From Apiosordaria backusii (lineage: Eukaryota > Ascomycota > Sordariomycetes > Sordariales > Lasiosphaeriaceae): a stretch of 64,000 bases of DNA. Where the stretch lies: assembly GCA_030549205.1 (NCBI GenBank), contig JAUKTV010000003.1:124001-188000 (forward strand), in the 5' to 3' direction. Position numbers and translations under genes: made by a program. The notes under the pieces were generated by a model. That model did no database searches. It saw nothing but the letters and a program-made list of their open reading frames with translations, and was not told the DNA's origin. Positions 24,749 to 37,777 of the stretch are shown piece by piece (the first letter of the stretch is position 1; each line of letters opens with the position of its first letter).

Positions 24749-26209
24749 TCAATATGGCGGTGGCGGCGGTGGCGGTCGGGACAGTGGTAGAGCCATAGGA
24801 TGAACTCCCATAGGTTGCATGGGTTGGGGATATCCCATAGGTGGGCGTCCCACAGGAGGCGCAATAGCAACCACGGGAGGTCCTGCAGCAGCCATTGGAT
24901 GCCCATCATGTAACGGATACCCACCACCATATGCCCTCCCCGCCACTGACCGATTCCGAAGTCTGCCACGTCGAGGGCTGTCAGACCTTTCGCTCATAGA
25001 CTTCGCATCAAATCCCGAATCAGATTCCCCATCGTCGTATCCATCAAAGCCCTCATCGCGGTATCTCTTGACACAGCACCACACCAGTTTGAGGTCCATC
25101 AGTCTCATCCACATCCAGTTCCACCACAAAACGACAAGGAACATCAGCGCTACTGAGCTGAACATGACCCAAAACCATTTGGTCCCACGCTTAGTTTCGA
25201 TGCCGTGTTGACCCCAGTGACTCTATGATCAATACGTTAGTAAATCAAGACCAATCCTTGCCATCAAGAGTCGCGTGATAGTAAGGAAGACACGCGATGG
25301 GCCGTGGGTTATGTTACTAACAGTAAGTTGATATTCTGCAATGTCTGACATGATGTACCCCACTAGACCACTGAGGAACCCAAGCATCCCACATATCATA
25401 GAAGCAATCCAATGAGACCAGATGATAATCTTGTGACGACCTTGAGGCGTTGTCCTTTTCTTCAGCGGGTTGTAAATCGCCCACCAGGTGGTGAAGAAGG
25501 CAAATACCCCAAAGGCGCCAACAGAGATCGTGAGCATCAATGTCAATGCTTTATGAGCGCCGCACAAGGATTGCAAGTCGGTTTTCACATTTCCTGCGTC
25601 GCTGAGTCCCCCTATAGCCGAGTTGGTGTGGTTCATCAACAAACCGTAGAGATCGAGGCCGTCTGTCAAAGATGGGCTGTTAGTCCGATACCACTGAAAG
25701 GTGTGTGTCGGGGTTTGAAAGAATTACCGTCAATAAAGTATCCTGATGTACAGTCTTGCACTTCTCGGTGAGAATTGGAGTCATGTGGAGTGGGTAAGAA
25801 CCACCCCATGCATATTCTTGTTCCGTGGAGCGAATAAAAGTCATAAGGCGGACCTGTGCGCTTCGAATGGTTGGGCTGATCCTTCAACTGTCCATTCGGT
25901 GGTGCCGCTTCGCGGATGTCGATAAGGAGGTCACCAAGACTCGGGGTTTTCGGACTGTCACTAGATGTCGCCCAGTCCGTGAGAACAGTGGTATTAAGCT
26001 AGGTATTGTTAATAGCGTCACAGCCGTACCACCTCGTTTCTGATGCCTACCAGCAACAACTCATAATCCTCCATGATATTCCAGGTTCGCCCAGCACACA
26101 GGGCCATGATCCCAGAGATAAAAGCACCTAGAGACAGGAGCAATGGTATGAAACCCTTGCTCCAGCCCCTCTTCTGGCACATGTAGCAAGGCCCATGTCG
26201 CCTGCCCAT
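24749..26209 (-). CDS. Four-TM membrane protein with proline-rich tail
   Basis: A predicted integral membrane protein of 414 aa, function unknown. Four exons on the minus strand: 26051-26209, 25728-25998, 25322-25662, 24749-25222. Introns are 52, 65 and 99 bp with consensus ends, and the last contains a perfect TTTACTAAC branch site. The exon sum is an exact multiple of three. TM1 (about residues 19-39, FIPLLLSLGAF...), a long, probably lumenal or extracellular loop with NxT/NxS sites, TM2 (about 183-206), TM3 (about 229-248) and TM4 (about 273-295, FLVVLWWNWMW) are followed by an acidic/Ser segment and a Pro/Gly/Met-rich C-terminus ending in PPPPPPPY. It looks like a fungus-specific conserved hypothetical. 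The donor of intron 3 (GTTAGT) is my choice. A GTGTCT site 25 bp further on would break the frame. Confidence 0.75.
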
Positions 26210-27071
26210 ATTTGATACAGGTTTAGTGTCGCAGTGTGATTCTGGTAGAAACAGCTCTGGAACAAATTGTGCTTCGTGATTCGTAGAAGGTGGCCAAGAT
26301 GTGGCTTCGGATCCATTCGGGAGATGGTAGCCACGTAGCTCTACTTAAGAGCGTCAAACTTCCTGTATTGTATACCACAAAAAAAGGAGACCGCTAAACA
26401 GCTGATACCCGATATTACCATTGTCGCAGTGAGAGAGCGCATGATAAAAGCTGTAGTTTCAGGGTAGCCGACGTGGTCATATATGAGGACTGCTGACAAG
26501 TCCACAATTCAGATAGCTTGCGGGCGGGCTTGGGCCTCGGTGCTGACATGTTGTGGCGTGACCTGTCGACTTCGTGGCCGGTGGAGTTCGCCATTTCAAG
26601 TGGCGGACAACTTGAGTCTGAAGCTTCCGGTTGAGGTGGAATGGACGGCCCCACTTCGGAGCCGGGAACGATTCGGGGCGCGGAGCCGTGTCCCGGGGGG
26701 GCCAACTCGAGTGGAATGTTCATGCGGCCTACGCTAAAGAGAACGAAAACCAACGAGATGACTCGTTGCAAAGCAAAATTAACGAGCGAGTGATTTCAGC
26801 ATGGTGTTGTGTGGGCAAAATCCAAGGGGTGAGGTGACCAAGTTGGCTCCGTCCAAAGGTGGAAGTGCGTGGCAGTCGACTCGGAAGGTACCTTACTGTG
26901 TTTTAGGTGTGGGCGACTGGCCCAGGGGTGTCCATGACGAACCTGGAACTGGAACAAATGGCGCCGAAACAGTGAACATCTTGTCAACATTCATCTCGAA
27001 GTTATATGCCGGCACCATTCCGCCACCCGTCCATCAAAGAAGCCGCAATACATTATATCAATGAGGTGGCT
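26210..27071. other. Intergenic, divergent side of the four-TM gene
   Basis: Presumed promoter of the four-TM gene (-) and 3' flank of the next minus-strand gene. The minus frame 26415-26771 lacks any recognised motif and is not called. Confidence 0.5.
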
Positions 27072-27723
27072 CTAAAGCCCCTGTCCCCTCATCAACGCAG
27101 CCCTCTCCGCTTTCTCATGCCTCCAACTGACAGAGTTCTCAGGTCTATCGCGAGCAGCATTCATATACCGATTGATCTCCCCATAAACATTGTACGTCAC
27201 GCAGTGATCGCAATGATGGTCCCTAGCCAAGTCGGCATGAGAAGCACAGTGCGTACAGCAATTCACCCCCAGGACCTTCCGCAACTTTTCAGATGAGGCA
27301 GTTTGAATCGACACCAATGTGTTCACCTCCCAGTGCCAACATTGACAACACAACATATGGGTATCGATGTGACGACCTGGAAGCTGGTTGATGCCCGATA
27401 TCGTTTCGATGGGTTGGCGGTGGTGATTGTAGAGGATGGTTGTTGGATTGGTGACATACCCGCTGTTGTCTAGGTCAGTATGCATTCTTCAGGCCGGTAT
27501 GGGAATTCGTGACTGACCATCCTGCAGGACATGATACCCCGACTGGCCTCTGGAAGGGGTCAGTGTATCGAGGCTCCTCCCACTGATACAACACCAGGCT
27601 GTTGGCTTGGAAGTGGCAGACGTGGCTCCACCAGACGGGGAGGACCTCAGTCTGGAGATGAGGAGCGCCTTTGACGCTTCCAGGGGCTTCCTGATGTTGG
27701 TCGTAAGTTGAATGTGGACTCAT
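27072..27723 (-). CDS. Small Cys/His-rich hypothetical protein
   Basis: A two-exon model of 198 aa: exon 1 27518-27723 (ATG at 27723), exon 2 27072-27462, with a 55-bp intron that has a GTCAGT donor, CTGAC branch and AACAG acceptor. The join keeps frame. Exon 2 carries closely spaced zinc-ligand candidates: CCQCWHW, CCTHCASH and HHCDHC, plus scattered His. Exon 1 has a single C and H pair (SHVCH). This pattern suggests a small zinc-binding protein like many uncharacterised ascomycete proteins, but I do not recognise a named family. The intron choice is the weakest point. An acceptor 7 bp upstream (CCTAG) breaks the frame. Confidence 0.55.
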
Positions 27724-29928
27724 GTTCGCTTCTTGGGTTGTTGTTGAATTGGGCCATAGTGCTGTCAGCTATGCCAGGAAAGTTGAACTTTGATACACTT
27801 TTCTTTTCTTTTTATTAGAGGGCCGAAGAAGGAAGTTGGCCGGTATCGGGCCATAAGCTGGCTGATCAAAATGTCTATCTTTGCCATTACTGTATGGACC
27901 CATTCCCTTTCGGCAACCTTGGGGATCTACAAAAGTATCTCACCACAAACAGCCGACATTCGTTACAAACGCACGCAAAGCGACCACTTATTCCAGAGTA
28001 CGAAAAGCAGCATGTTGTGGTACTATGACCAGGAAAGAATCGGATGCTATAAATCCCCGGTGAAGGCATTTTAGTGTTGAACGATCTTTACATGGGCTGA
28101 CAGGAGTTTGTTGCTACTGTGGTATTACGCCGAGCGGCGAAGATCCGCTGCGAACCGAAGGGGCAAGAAAGCTATTCGGGACCGGTCCATACTATCATCT
28201 AGGGCACTACGATTCGGGCCGAGGCTGGTAACATGGGTACAAAGGGCAGCGGAACTCAACCGGGTTAGCTGTTCTTGCCGCCAGTTAGCAGAACTGGATG
28301 CAAAAACGCGGGACTATGGGAGCAGCTCTACAGGACACCGCTACCCCTGGTGAGACTCAGGCGGCACGATACCCCTCATCAACCTTGTGCAAGATATAAG
28401 CTTGATTCTTGTAGCTCGTGGGTTCAAGAGAGATATGCCAATGAAAGTACTTCTGTGCTCTCGATGTAACAACACATGATTGATGAGGAAATTGGACACG
28501 ACGACTCCCGCCACGGCCCAGAGACTCAGGGGCCTGGGAGCACCCGGCCCTAGAGTACAAGCCACAGCCTTGAGCACAAGCTGAAAGTGCCTGTTTTCTA
28601 AACGTCAACTGTCGATTCATAACGCCAACTACTGGGTATCTGCTGATAACTTTGAAGTCTCAGCTCGCAAAAAGGTCAATATGTGGTGTCACAACAGTCC
28701 GTCATTCCGACCACAACGTTGGGCGACGTGTCCTACCTTACACCATGTCTCGAGAATTTCTGTCAACAGGTCCAGTCACGATTTCCAGTGCATTAGCCGA
28801 GTTTTTCCAAAATAGTTCCTCGGCTCTATTTCTCGGGGTTCCAAACACCTCGGCGGTCACAAAACAGATTTTCACATGAGAAATTCGATCGCCAACGCTC
28901 TCTCCTTGCCGAGGCCATCAATATCGCACCAACAGCCTCTTTTACCACCCACCACAGTCCACCATCTCGACCTCAAAAGATGAGCCCATTTAGGCTTGCA
29001 AGATCGGGGTCGTAATAGTCCCACTATTGGAAACAGCATTCATTTCATCAGAATCATCATCATCGTCCTTATCATCCAGTTCCTTCCCCCCCCCCCCCAG
29101 CACCATTTCCGAATCCAAATCCACTCAACTTCCTAGGTACTTTTTATCCTTATTATCTTTCTTCTTCTTCTCATCCTCACTAGCCTCTGAAATTGCGCTA
29201 AGTGTATGAAAAGGTACTAAGATATGAAGAAGAAGGTCTGAATAAAAACAGAACAAAGATCGAACGTTGCTTACCCTTGCCCAGGTCCTATTCTCCGTTC
29301 CCTACTTCCCAGGCTGACTTGGTTCAGTTAGCGCCTACGGATCCGATGTCGCTTCCAGGTTGGCTTCATCCCCCAATGGCTTCGGCATGATTTCAACAAG
29401 ATCACATCTGAGACTTCGGGCCGCCCTCCGGACCGCTGAATCCGGCCCTTAGGGCTGGAGGATATTCCTGGCCGTGATCTGTCATAATATGGTATCGCTG
29501 ACGATTTAGTGACCAACAGCGAGTGCATTGGTGCTCTTGGCGGCTCACCATACAGTGACAGCAATTGTGGGTGATGTCGAACGTTGTGTGGAGTGCCTAT
29601 GTGGTTTCCATAAGTTTTCAAGTTGTTTTACGAAGTGCGTTGTAGAAATCGTCGTCACTTGACAATAGAAAGTTGCTCTGTTGTCGAAGGGGATGACTCT
29701 CATACAACACGACCAGGGAACAACAACGCGACAGGTGGAGCCAAGGAAAGTGGATCTGTGGGGGAGGGGCAGAGGACCATGGCGGGGTTGAGATGTCTCC
29801 GCTAAATTTTGCATGTCAATTGATTGGGCCCGTTGTCGGACCTGCAAGTTGATGTCCCGCACCTCGAATTGAGTCACTGCCTTCAACGCGGGAAAAAAAA
29901 CTTCGTCAGACTTGACTTGGAATTGGTG
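27724..29928. other. Intergenic 2.2 kb upstream of lys2
   Basis: No gene recognised. Several 60-115 aa frames lie on both strands and none looks coding. A 13-bp poly-C run ends at about 29098 inside a TC-rich stretch. The right end is the lys2 promoter. Confidence 0.5.
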
Positions 29929-29936
29929 CTATATAT
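29929..29936 (+). promoter_or_regulatory. TATA-like element upstream of lys2
   Basis: CTATATAT lies 88-95 bp before the lys2 ATG, a plausible TATA element. This is judged by sequence and spacing only. Confidence 0.35.
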
Positions 29937-30023
29937 CTACCTTCATACCTTCTCTGTTCAGTTCCAAGACAGCTCTTATTTTGGAACTCGACAAAAGCCA
30001 AATCCAAACTTCTAGCCTCGACA

Positions 30024-33000
30024 ATGAGCCCACTACCAGACCCCACCATTGACCTTGACTGGTCAGGGTACGTTGGCTCAATCCAGGAGCACTTCCGCGC
30101 CCAAGCCGAAGCCCACCCTGACCGCACTTGCGTTGTCGAAACCAAGTCGTCTACCACTCCCGAACGAAGATTCACCTATCGCCAGATTTATGAAGCCTCG
30201 AACACACTGGCATGGCACCTCCACAATGCCGGCGTTACCAATGGGGACGTCGTCATGATCTGGGCCCATCGATCAGTAGATCTGGTCGTGGCCCTCATGG
30301 GTATCTTGGTATGGCGCCTTTCACAGCATTCATTCTCCCTTTCACTACCATTGCCTTGCGGAATTGAGTCCTAACGATTGTCTCCCTATCTTCAGTCATC
30401 CGGCGCCACGATGACCGTGCTTGATCCCGCCTACCCCCCAGCGAGACAGAAGATCTATCTCGAAGTTTCGCAGCCTCGCGCCCTACTGAGAATCGGTCGC
30501 GCGACAGACGAGAACGGGCCCCTAGCCCCATTGGTGCAGCAATACATTGATGACGAGCTCCAGCTCAAGGCCGAAGTCCCCGACCTCAGACTTGGCGACG
30601 ACGGTATCCTCTACGGCGGTGAAATTGACGGCCAGGACATCTTTGCCAGCGTCAGAGGATCTGTCTCGGCGCCACCAGATGTCCTTGTTGGACCCGACTC
30701 CAACCCAACACTCTCGTTCACTTCCGGGAGTGAAGGTAGACCCAAGGGTGTCCTGGGCAGGCATTTCAGCTTGGTCAAGTACTTTGGCTGGATGGCTGAG
30801 CGTTTCAACCTGTCTTCTGAGAGCAGGTACACCCTACTTTCGGGTATTGCCCACGACCCCGTACAGCGCGACATTTTCACCCCACTCTTCCTTGGCGCTC
30901 AGCTCCTGGTGCCATCGAGAGAAGATATCCAGCACGAGAAGTTGGCCGAATGGATGCGCGAACACAAGCCGACCGTCACCCACCTTACCCCTGCCATGGG
31001 TCAAATCCTGGTAGGTGGAGCGTCGGCTGAGTTTCCCAGCCTTGAGAACGTCTTCTTCGTGGGTGATGTTCTCACCACGAGAGACTGCCGAGCTCTTAGA
31101 AAGCTTGCCATTAATGCAAACATTATCAACATGTATGGCACCACCGAGACTCAGCGAGCAGTCAGTTACTACGAGATTCCAAGCCGTGCCAGGGAGCCCG
31201 ACTATCTAGATAAGCTCAAGGATACCGTCCCGGCAGGCACGGGCATGCAGAATGTTCAGCTGCTAGTGGTCAACCGCGAAAATAGGGCGGAGCAGTGCAA
31301 GGTGGGAGAGGTCGGTGAGATTTTTGTCCGCGCTGCCGGTCTTGCCGAGTAAGTACCACCGACTGGCCATGTTTCACGACAATCCACTGACAACCGTCAC
31401 ACAGGGGCTATCTCGGTGACCCGGCGCTGAACGAGCAGAAATTTTTGATGAACTGGTTCGTTGACAACGAGAAGTGGGTTGAGGCTGATGCCAAGGCGAG
31501 CAAGAACGAGCCATGGAGAAAGTACTACAAGGGTCCTAGAGACAGGATGTACCGAACCGGCGATCTTGGCCGGTATCTTGAATCCGGTGATGTTGAGTGT
31601 GTCGGTCGTGCCGATGACCAAGTCAAAATTCGTGGCTTCCGTATCGAACTGAACGATATTGACAGCAACTTGAGTCAAAACCCGCTCATCCGAGATTGTA
31701 AGACTCTTGTGCGAAGAGATCGTAACGAAGAGCCAACTCTGGTCAGTTACATTGTTCCTGAGAGTAAGGAATGGGCTCGCTGGCTCCATGACCGGGGACT
31801 GGCTGATGTCGAGGACGAGGGTGTGGAAATGGGCCCGGTTACAGTCTTTTTGAAGAAGTACAGGCGGATGCAGACGGAGGTTCGCGACCATTTATCCACA
31901 CGCCTCCCGACCTACGCTGTTCCCACTATTTATATTGTTCTCAACAAGCTTCCCCTGAACCCCAACGGCAAGGTCGACAAGCCCAATCTTCCTTTCCCCG
32001 ATATTGCTGAGCTTGTCGAAGACGCCTCGGAAGAGGATCTCAAGAACTGGGAATCGCTCACTGAGACCGAAAGAACCGTGGCACAGCTCTGGGCCGATAT
32101 CATTCGTGGCTTGAACCCCAAGGCGATCAAGAGAGAAAACGGTTTCTTCGACCTCGGTGGACACAGTTTGCTGGCCCAGCAATTCCTCCTCAACGTCCGC
32201 AAGGGTCTCAATGTGGATGTCTCGATCAACACGCTCTACGAACACCCTAGCTTGGCAGGATTCAGTGCCCAGGTTGACAAACTGCTTTCTCATGAGGGCG
32301 GCAGTGTAACAGCCGAAGCCGGCGAGGCCGCTTATTCCAAGTCCCTGGATGAGCTCCTGCAACAGCTTCCTGCCGAGTACCAATCGGCCGACCGAGCGGC
32401 CCTCGACTCTGCGGAGCAGCTGACGATCTTCCTTACTGGTGCCACAGGCTTCTTGGGCTCATACCTTGTACAGGAAGTTCTCAGCCGTACTGTCAAAAGT
32501 GTCAAGCTCATTGCCCATGTTCGTGGCGCCAAGGAACCCTCGGCGGCCCTTGCCAGACTTCAGCGGTCTCTCCAAGGGTATGGCCTTTGGAAGGACGAAT
32601 GGACCGGCAGACTGAGCGCTGTTGTGGGTGACTTGTCTCAACCCCAGCTTGGAATTGATGATGCTACCTGGAAGACCCTCGCGGATGAGGTTGATGTCGT
32701 CATTCACAACGGCGCGACTGTGCACTGGGTCAAGAGATACCAGGATATGATGGCCTCTAACGTCTTGTCAACCCTCGATGCCATGAGGCTTTGCAATGAG
32801 GGAAAGCCCAAGGTCTTCTCGTTTGTCAGCTCCACCAGTGTGCTTGATACTGATTACTACATCAAGCTCTCAGAAGACTCAACCAGGACCGGTCAAGGTG
32901 CGATTCTGGAAAGTGATGATATGAGCGGCAGCAGCACGGGTCTCGGTTCGGGTTACGGTCAGTCCAAGTGGGTGTCTGAGCAGCTGGTCCGTGAAGCAGG

Positions 33001-33700
33001 CAGACGCGGCCTTGTCGGCTCTGTTGTCCGCCCCGGCTACATTCTCGGAGACTCGGAGACTGGTGTTTGCAATGTCGACGACTTCTTGATCCGCATGCTC
33101 AAGGGCTGCATTCAGCTCACCTCACGACCTCACATTATCAACACCGTTAACGCCGTTCCGGTCAACCACGTTGCGCGTGTTGTTGTAGCGGCCGCCTTGA
33201 ACCCTCTTGCCGGTGATGAGGATGGCAATGTCCACGTTGTACATGTCACGGCGCATCCCCGTTACCGCATGAACGAGTATCTGGCCTCCCTCGAATTTTA
33301 CGGCTACAATGCGCCAGAAATTAGCTATGAGGACTGGAAGAACAAGCTCGAGCAGTTCGTCAGCGCTGGTTCTCTCGAGAAGGATTCCGAGCAGCACGCT
33401 CTGATGCCGTTATTCCATTTCTGCATGAATGACCTTCCTGCCAACACACGCGCCCCTGAGATGGACGACCGGAACGCGGTCGCTATTCTCAAGGCTGACG
33501 CTGACAAGTGGACTGATGTCGATGACAGCACTGGTCATGGTGTCAACCGGGATAATGTTGGCAAGTACCTCAGCTATCTGTCTGAGATCAAGTTCATCCC
33601 ACTGCCCACACAGAGGGGTAGGCCACTGCCCAAACTCAAGCCCGAGGTGATGCAGTCTTTGGCGGTGGGTGCGGCCGGCGGTCGCGGAGGTGCTCATTAG
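30024..33700 (+). CDS. lys2: L-2-aminoadipate reductase (alpha-aminoadipate reductase)
   Basis: Reduces alpha-aminoadipate to the semialdehyde in fungal lysine biosynthesis, using ATP and NADPH on a phosphopantetheine arm. 1177 aa in three exons (30024-30308, 30396-31348, 31405-33700); both introns have GT...AG ends and the joins keep frame. Domain order is A-PCP-R. The adenylation domain has TSGSEGRPKG (about residue 200), YGTTET (about 341), YRTGDLG and DDQVKIRGFRIE. The carrier domain has LGGHSLL (about 663), whose Ser takes the 4'-phosphopantetheine. The thioester reductase domain has TGATGFLGSYL (about 757) for NADPH and YGQSK (about 929) as the Tyr-x-x-x-Lys pair. The protein needs a PPTase (Lys5 type), not in this window. 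It looks complete and functional. A stand-alone NRPS-like reductase is less likely, given the architecture and the many matches to Lys2. Confidence 0.93.
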
Positions 33701-34219
33701 GTTCCTTTTACAGAGAATTTTCATGATTCAGTCTATTTGTTTCGTTTCGGGTATAGAGAAAAGGGTAAAGATATTTAGAGAAAGGTGTGGGTACATATTA
33801 GGCGACAAGATCTAGACATCTAGAGATGAGGAATGATACAAGCATTGTTCTTCTCGTGTAATGTGATCTGCGTCATGCCTTTCGTTACGTTTGCCACGCT
33901 CACCGCACATCGAAGCTGCATTCCATCTCGACTCCCATCTTCACTCTCATCTTCCGTCTCGTCTTCAGTCTCATCTTCCCTTAATTCTCATCACTCATCA
34001 TAGGCCTCATGCACTACCAAGTGGCCAGGATGCCCAAGGCAATCGGGGTTGGAGCATGATTTATTAATTGGTGAATCCCCCTACTACTTTCATGATCCAT
34101 CCATTACCATACCTTCAAACTTGTACTTTGAATGCCATTTGTACAGCGTATCCCATCTCAAGCCAATTCCCTTCAGCCATTCTCCATGTCAAGTTCGCAA
34201 CTGATAGCGCAACGATTGT
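33701..34219. other. Convergent intergenic between lys2 and haloperoxidase-like gene
   Basis: The 3' flanks of both genes, with pyrimidine-rich runs around 33,930-33,990. No other feature seen. Confidence 0.5.
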
Positions 34220-35662
34220 CTAGAACTTGTCCCAGTTCCTGTCAAAAACCTTGAGCGTGGCCTCGGCAACTTTATCCCCGAGCTTCAACCCTTCCGTGCC
34301 GGCAAAAGTGAAGTGAATCTATCACCAAAAATCAGCCACACTGTGCTCACAACCCAAAAAGGGAAAGAAGAAAAAGAGAAAGACTTACACCACCATACTG
34401 CCTACTAATACTATTCTCCTCATTCGCAAACTGCACGCTCGTATACCGCCTCGTGATCACACCTCTGTTATCCAAAGTAACGTTACTGCTCCAGGTGGCA
34501 TCGATCGCATCCCCCTTATTCCATGCTTTAATAACGTGAGCCGCAGCAGAGCCAAAGGTGGAATGGGTAGAGACGTAATCCGGGTGGGAGGGGGTAGGGC
34601 GGAGGAGAGGGGTCCAGCTGGGATCGGTTTCGTTCCGGCCGGAGTTGAGCCAGATGTCGGGGTAGTGGACAGCGGTGACGGGGCGCCAGCCTTGGTAGGC
34701 GTACTTGACATCCCAGGAGGCGAAGCCGGCGTTGGCGATAGCGTAGTTGAGCTGGGCGTAGAATTTGGCGGATTCGAGGGGCTTCTTGTCGAGTTTGGAG
34801 CCGATGATGGCGCCGGCGAAGCGGTTCCATCCGCTTCACAGAGTGGCGTTAGTTAAGGGGGTGGGAATGGGGGTGGGAATGGGGGGAGTAAAAGAGGCAG
34901 GGCCTACGTGACGGAGGACTCGCGCCAGAAGTAGGCGGTGTCAGTTTGGTAGGTGGAACGGTTGGCTGAGTTTACCGAGCCGATGGACTTGACGAAGAGG
35001 AAGTCGGTTTCGTACTCGGCGGAGTTGGTCTTGGGTGGGGGAGGGGAGCGGAAGCGGGTGATGTCGCCTAGGGCGGCGAAGGGGCGAGTGAAGCGGGCTT
35101 GGGGGGTGTCGGGGAGGGGGGCGCCGCCGGGGGTGGATTGGTACACGCCTGGCAGCTTGGGACCGAAGGTGAAGTCGACAAAGTTGACGAGCTTGTCGTC
35201 GGCGCGGGCTCGGGCTACCTTGGCGGCGGCGTCTTGGCCGATTTTGGCGGCTTGCTTGCCTTTGTTGGAGTTGGGGTCGAGGCCGATGAGGGGGATGACG
35301 GCGCGGAGAGCAGCGTCAACTGGAGCGTACTGGCGAGAGCCGTGATAGACCCAGAGGATGGCATCGTGGGCAGCGTGGGAGATGGCGAGCTGTTGGAACT
35401 CGAGGCTCTCACGCTTGGAGTTCATGGCTGCCTCGTATACTGCACCCTGGACGACGGCGGTGTACCAGCCGGAAGGAGGGGAAGAGAGACCTCCAGTGGC
35501 ATTGACAACCACAGCTGACTGGTCAACCCTAGAGTAATTTTAGAGCTGGACGTGAGGTTTCATGTGAGTGGAAGGTAAGTACCAGTAGTAGACAATGTCG
35601 GTGGGGAAAGCGGCATTGGCCACACCCACGACCGCGGCGACGGTCCCGAGTGAGAGCTTCAT
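34220..35662 (-). CDS. Secreted vanadium-haloperoxidase/PAP2-like protein
   Basis: 414 aa in four exons on the minus strand (35583-35662, 34908-35528, 34389-34833, 34220-34318), with introns of 54, 74 and 70 bp. All phases agree. Residues 1-19 are a signal peptide (MKLSLGTVAAVVGVANA). The C-terminal half carries the PAP2/vanadium-peroxidase active-site blocks in order: a KYAYQGWRP motif (Lys, Arg), PTPSHPDYVSTHSTFGSA (about residue 315-335, Ser and His) and ISRQYGGIHFTF (Arg about 380, His about 385). These correspond to the vanadate or phosphate ligands. The usual S-G-H triplet reads S-T-H here. It could be a secreted haloperoxidase or an acid phosphatase; sequence alone does not separate them. 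Coding-strand codons are strongly C-ending, as in well-expressed fungal genes. Confidence 0.85.
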
Positions 35663-37777
35663 GTTGTATGGGGGCGTTGACTAGCAGATGCAAAATACTG
35701 GTGGGTTGATGAAGACAGATGAAGGATGGTGGCTTCTGATCGGCCCGTTCGCAGAATGCAGGAACCCGCAGTGAACTGCTTTACCGGGAACTCGACTGTT
35801 GATCCAGATGAAGGACAGTTATGGAGTCGGATGATAACCGACATTTATACAGGGTGTTTAGGCCCCCGAATCATTGTGTTATTGTTGTCTCTCAAGTCAC
35901 CATCGTGGTGAGGTTGAGCGTTGCTGCAGAGTGACGAATGGCGTCAGCTGCACCTCTGATTACTCGAGAATCAATACTCTCGGGATGAAGCGCGAACGTG
36001 CTCTCTTGGTAGCCGGTATTTGTCTTGTTGCCTGCCATTTTGGGCGTCCTTGGCAGTGCAACTGTGCCTGTGCCTGCATCGTATTGGGAGGTTGGCCATT
36101 CATACCAGGCCGTCTGCCGTTGCGGTCGGCGACCCGGAGCACACCCCGCGGTATGGCGACATCTGCGGCGTTTCTTTGTGCTGATTTATAAGGTAGATCA
36201 TAATACAACAACACCACGCAGGGATGTCATCGTCAACAATCACGTTGGTCTGTCGCCATTTGCCCAGGCTGTTGTCTATAGAAGCCCCCACGAATTGTTG
36301 ATCTGAAGGTCCCTTTACGTGTTTCTGCATCGTTTGCGCCCATATGTTTTGCTTTTGATAATCCACAAGGGTGCAACTCGGTGTGATTATTTCCATGTCG
36401 CCATGTCTTGGTCTAGATCGTGGGGGTTGCTGCCGATCGACAAAATTAGATCTAGGTTGCTCGTTGATTGGAAGCGGATTCCGTCATCCGGTGTTGTGGG
36501 AATCGGATTTCTCAGATCCTCATGATGGTATTAATGTTGATATTCAACGTTCTGCATAACAGTATCAGAGTTCTTGAAGTTGTTTTTACAAATGTTTCGT
36601 TGTCGTGGCTTGCACAAACCAAGCCTTGAGTTTTGTCAGGGCATAGAAATGGCCTAGGTTGGACTTTTTGAGTTCAAGTTTGTTTTGAGCAAACTAGGTA
36701 CGGAATGGTACCTGAAAATCCATCATCAATACCGTATTTCCACTTACCTAAGTAATCGCACCTATGGAGGAAACGCCCAGGGGAGCTCTTTCCCCTGCAT
36801 TTCGAGGTGCACATGTATCTCTCCATTCGGGGCGCCTCCCCAGTGATATTCAATAATTAATACACTACTGTCAAGAAACCTTCTATGCCTGATCTAATGA
36901 TTGGTTTCGAATCGCTCAAGAGCCGCCTATGGCCTTGACACTTCTTTGACCCGAGTCAACTTCGTTTCATGCTCACACTTCTGGGTTCCGACACTCGCTT
37001 CCAACCCAACTCACATCGTCTTCCCCGCGTCCAAGCCATCCAGTGCCCGGTGGCCGAGAGCTAACACAAGGTAATTATTCTTTCTGAGCGCCCGCCAAGG
37101 CCACCCGGAGTGGGATCAAGAGGCGTTGCATCTGCCGCGGCACGAGAACATCAAACGTAGCGGCTTGCAGGCCTGTATATTGCCTTTGGTGAATGGAGCG
37201 TCAAATCGACGTATGAGAGCAGAGATGTAAGAACTGTTAGATTACTTAATAAGGCAGCAGCAACTCGAGACTTACTGACGGCTGACTGCTTTAGCCGGAC
37301 CAACCCAGGGCGACCACCTCCTTCATCTGACCCCAACCATATCCCGGATCAGCGACATATGGAAGCCATGTGGCTCTCTCTTGCATCTACGAGGCAGTGT
37401 CCGTGCGGGTCGGACGGCAATGCTATGCAGAAATCTGGGGCAGAGTACTGGGCACGGTATGTGGATTGATTAACTTGTTTATTATGGCACGACTGACATG
37501 CAGACAAGACCACCCAAGGGTCCTGAAATTTAGCCTCATACTATCGAGAATGGCCATGTTAGACGCGTTTTTCATATGCCTTTCCAACTTATCCATCGTC
37601 TTCATCCATAGCGTCGTACTGCTCTCCACAAAGATCCTTTCGCTCGGTACTTGGCTTTCGACCACCCACCTTCTTTGACGAAGTTGATAAAGGTAGCTGC
37701 GCCTACCATGGCATTACAGCTGAGCAGTTGGGATTTTGTGGTGTTGACTCAGGTGTCAAATCCCGCTGTCCTCCGAG
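35663..37777. other. Intergenic 2.1 kb
   Basis: Two promoters facing away from each other (haloperoxidase-like, -; prolyl endoprotease, +). Frames such as 37370-37678 begin with GTG, not ATG, and show no motif. No RNA gene was recognised. Confidence 0.5.

Noticed and set aside
37370..37678. Plus frame of 102 codons with hydrophobic stretches
   Set aside because: It starts with GTG, has no family features and lies in a promoter region.
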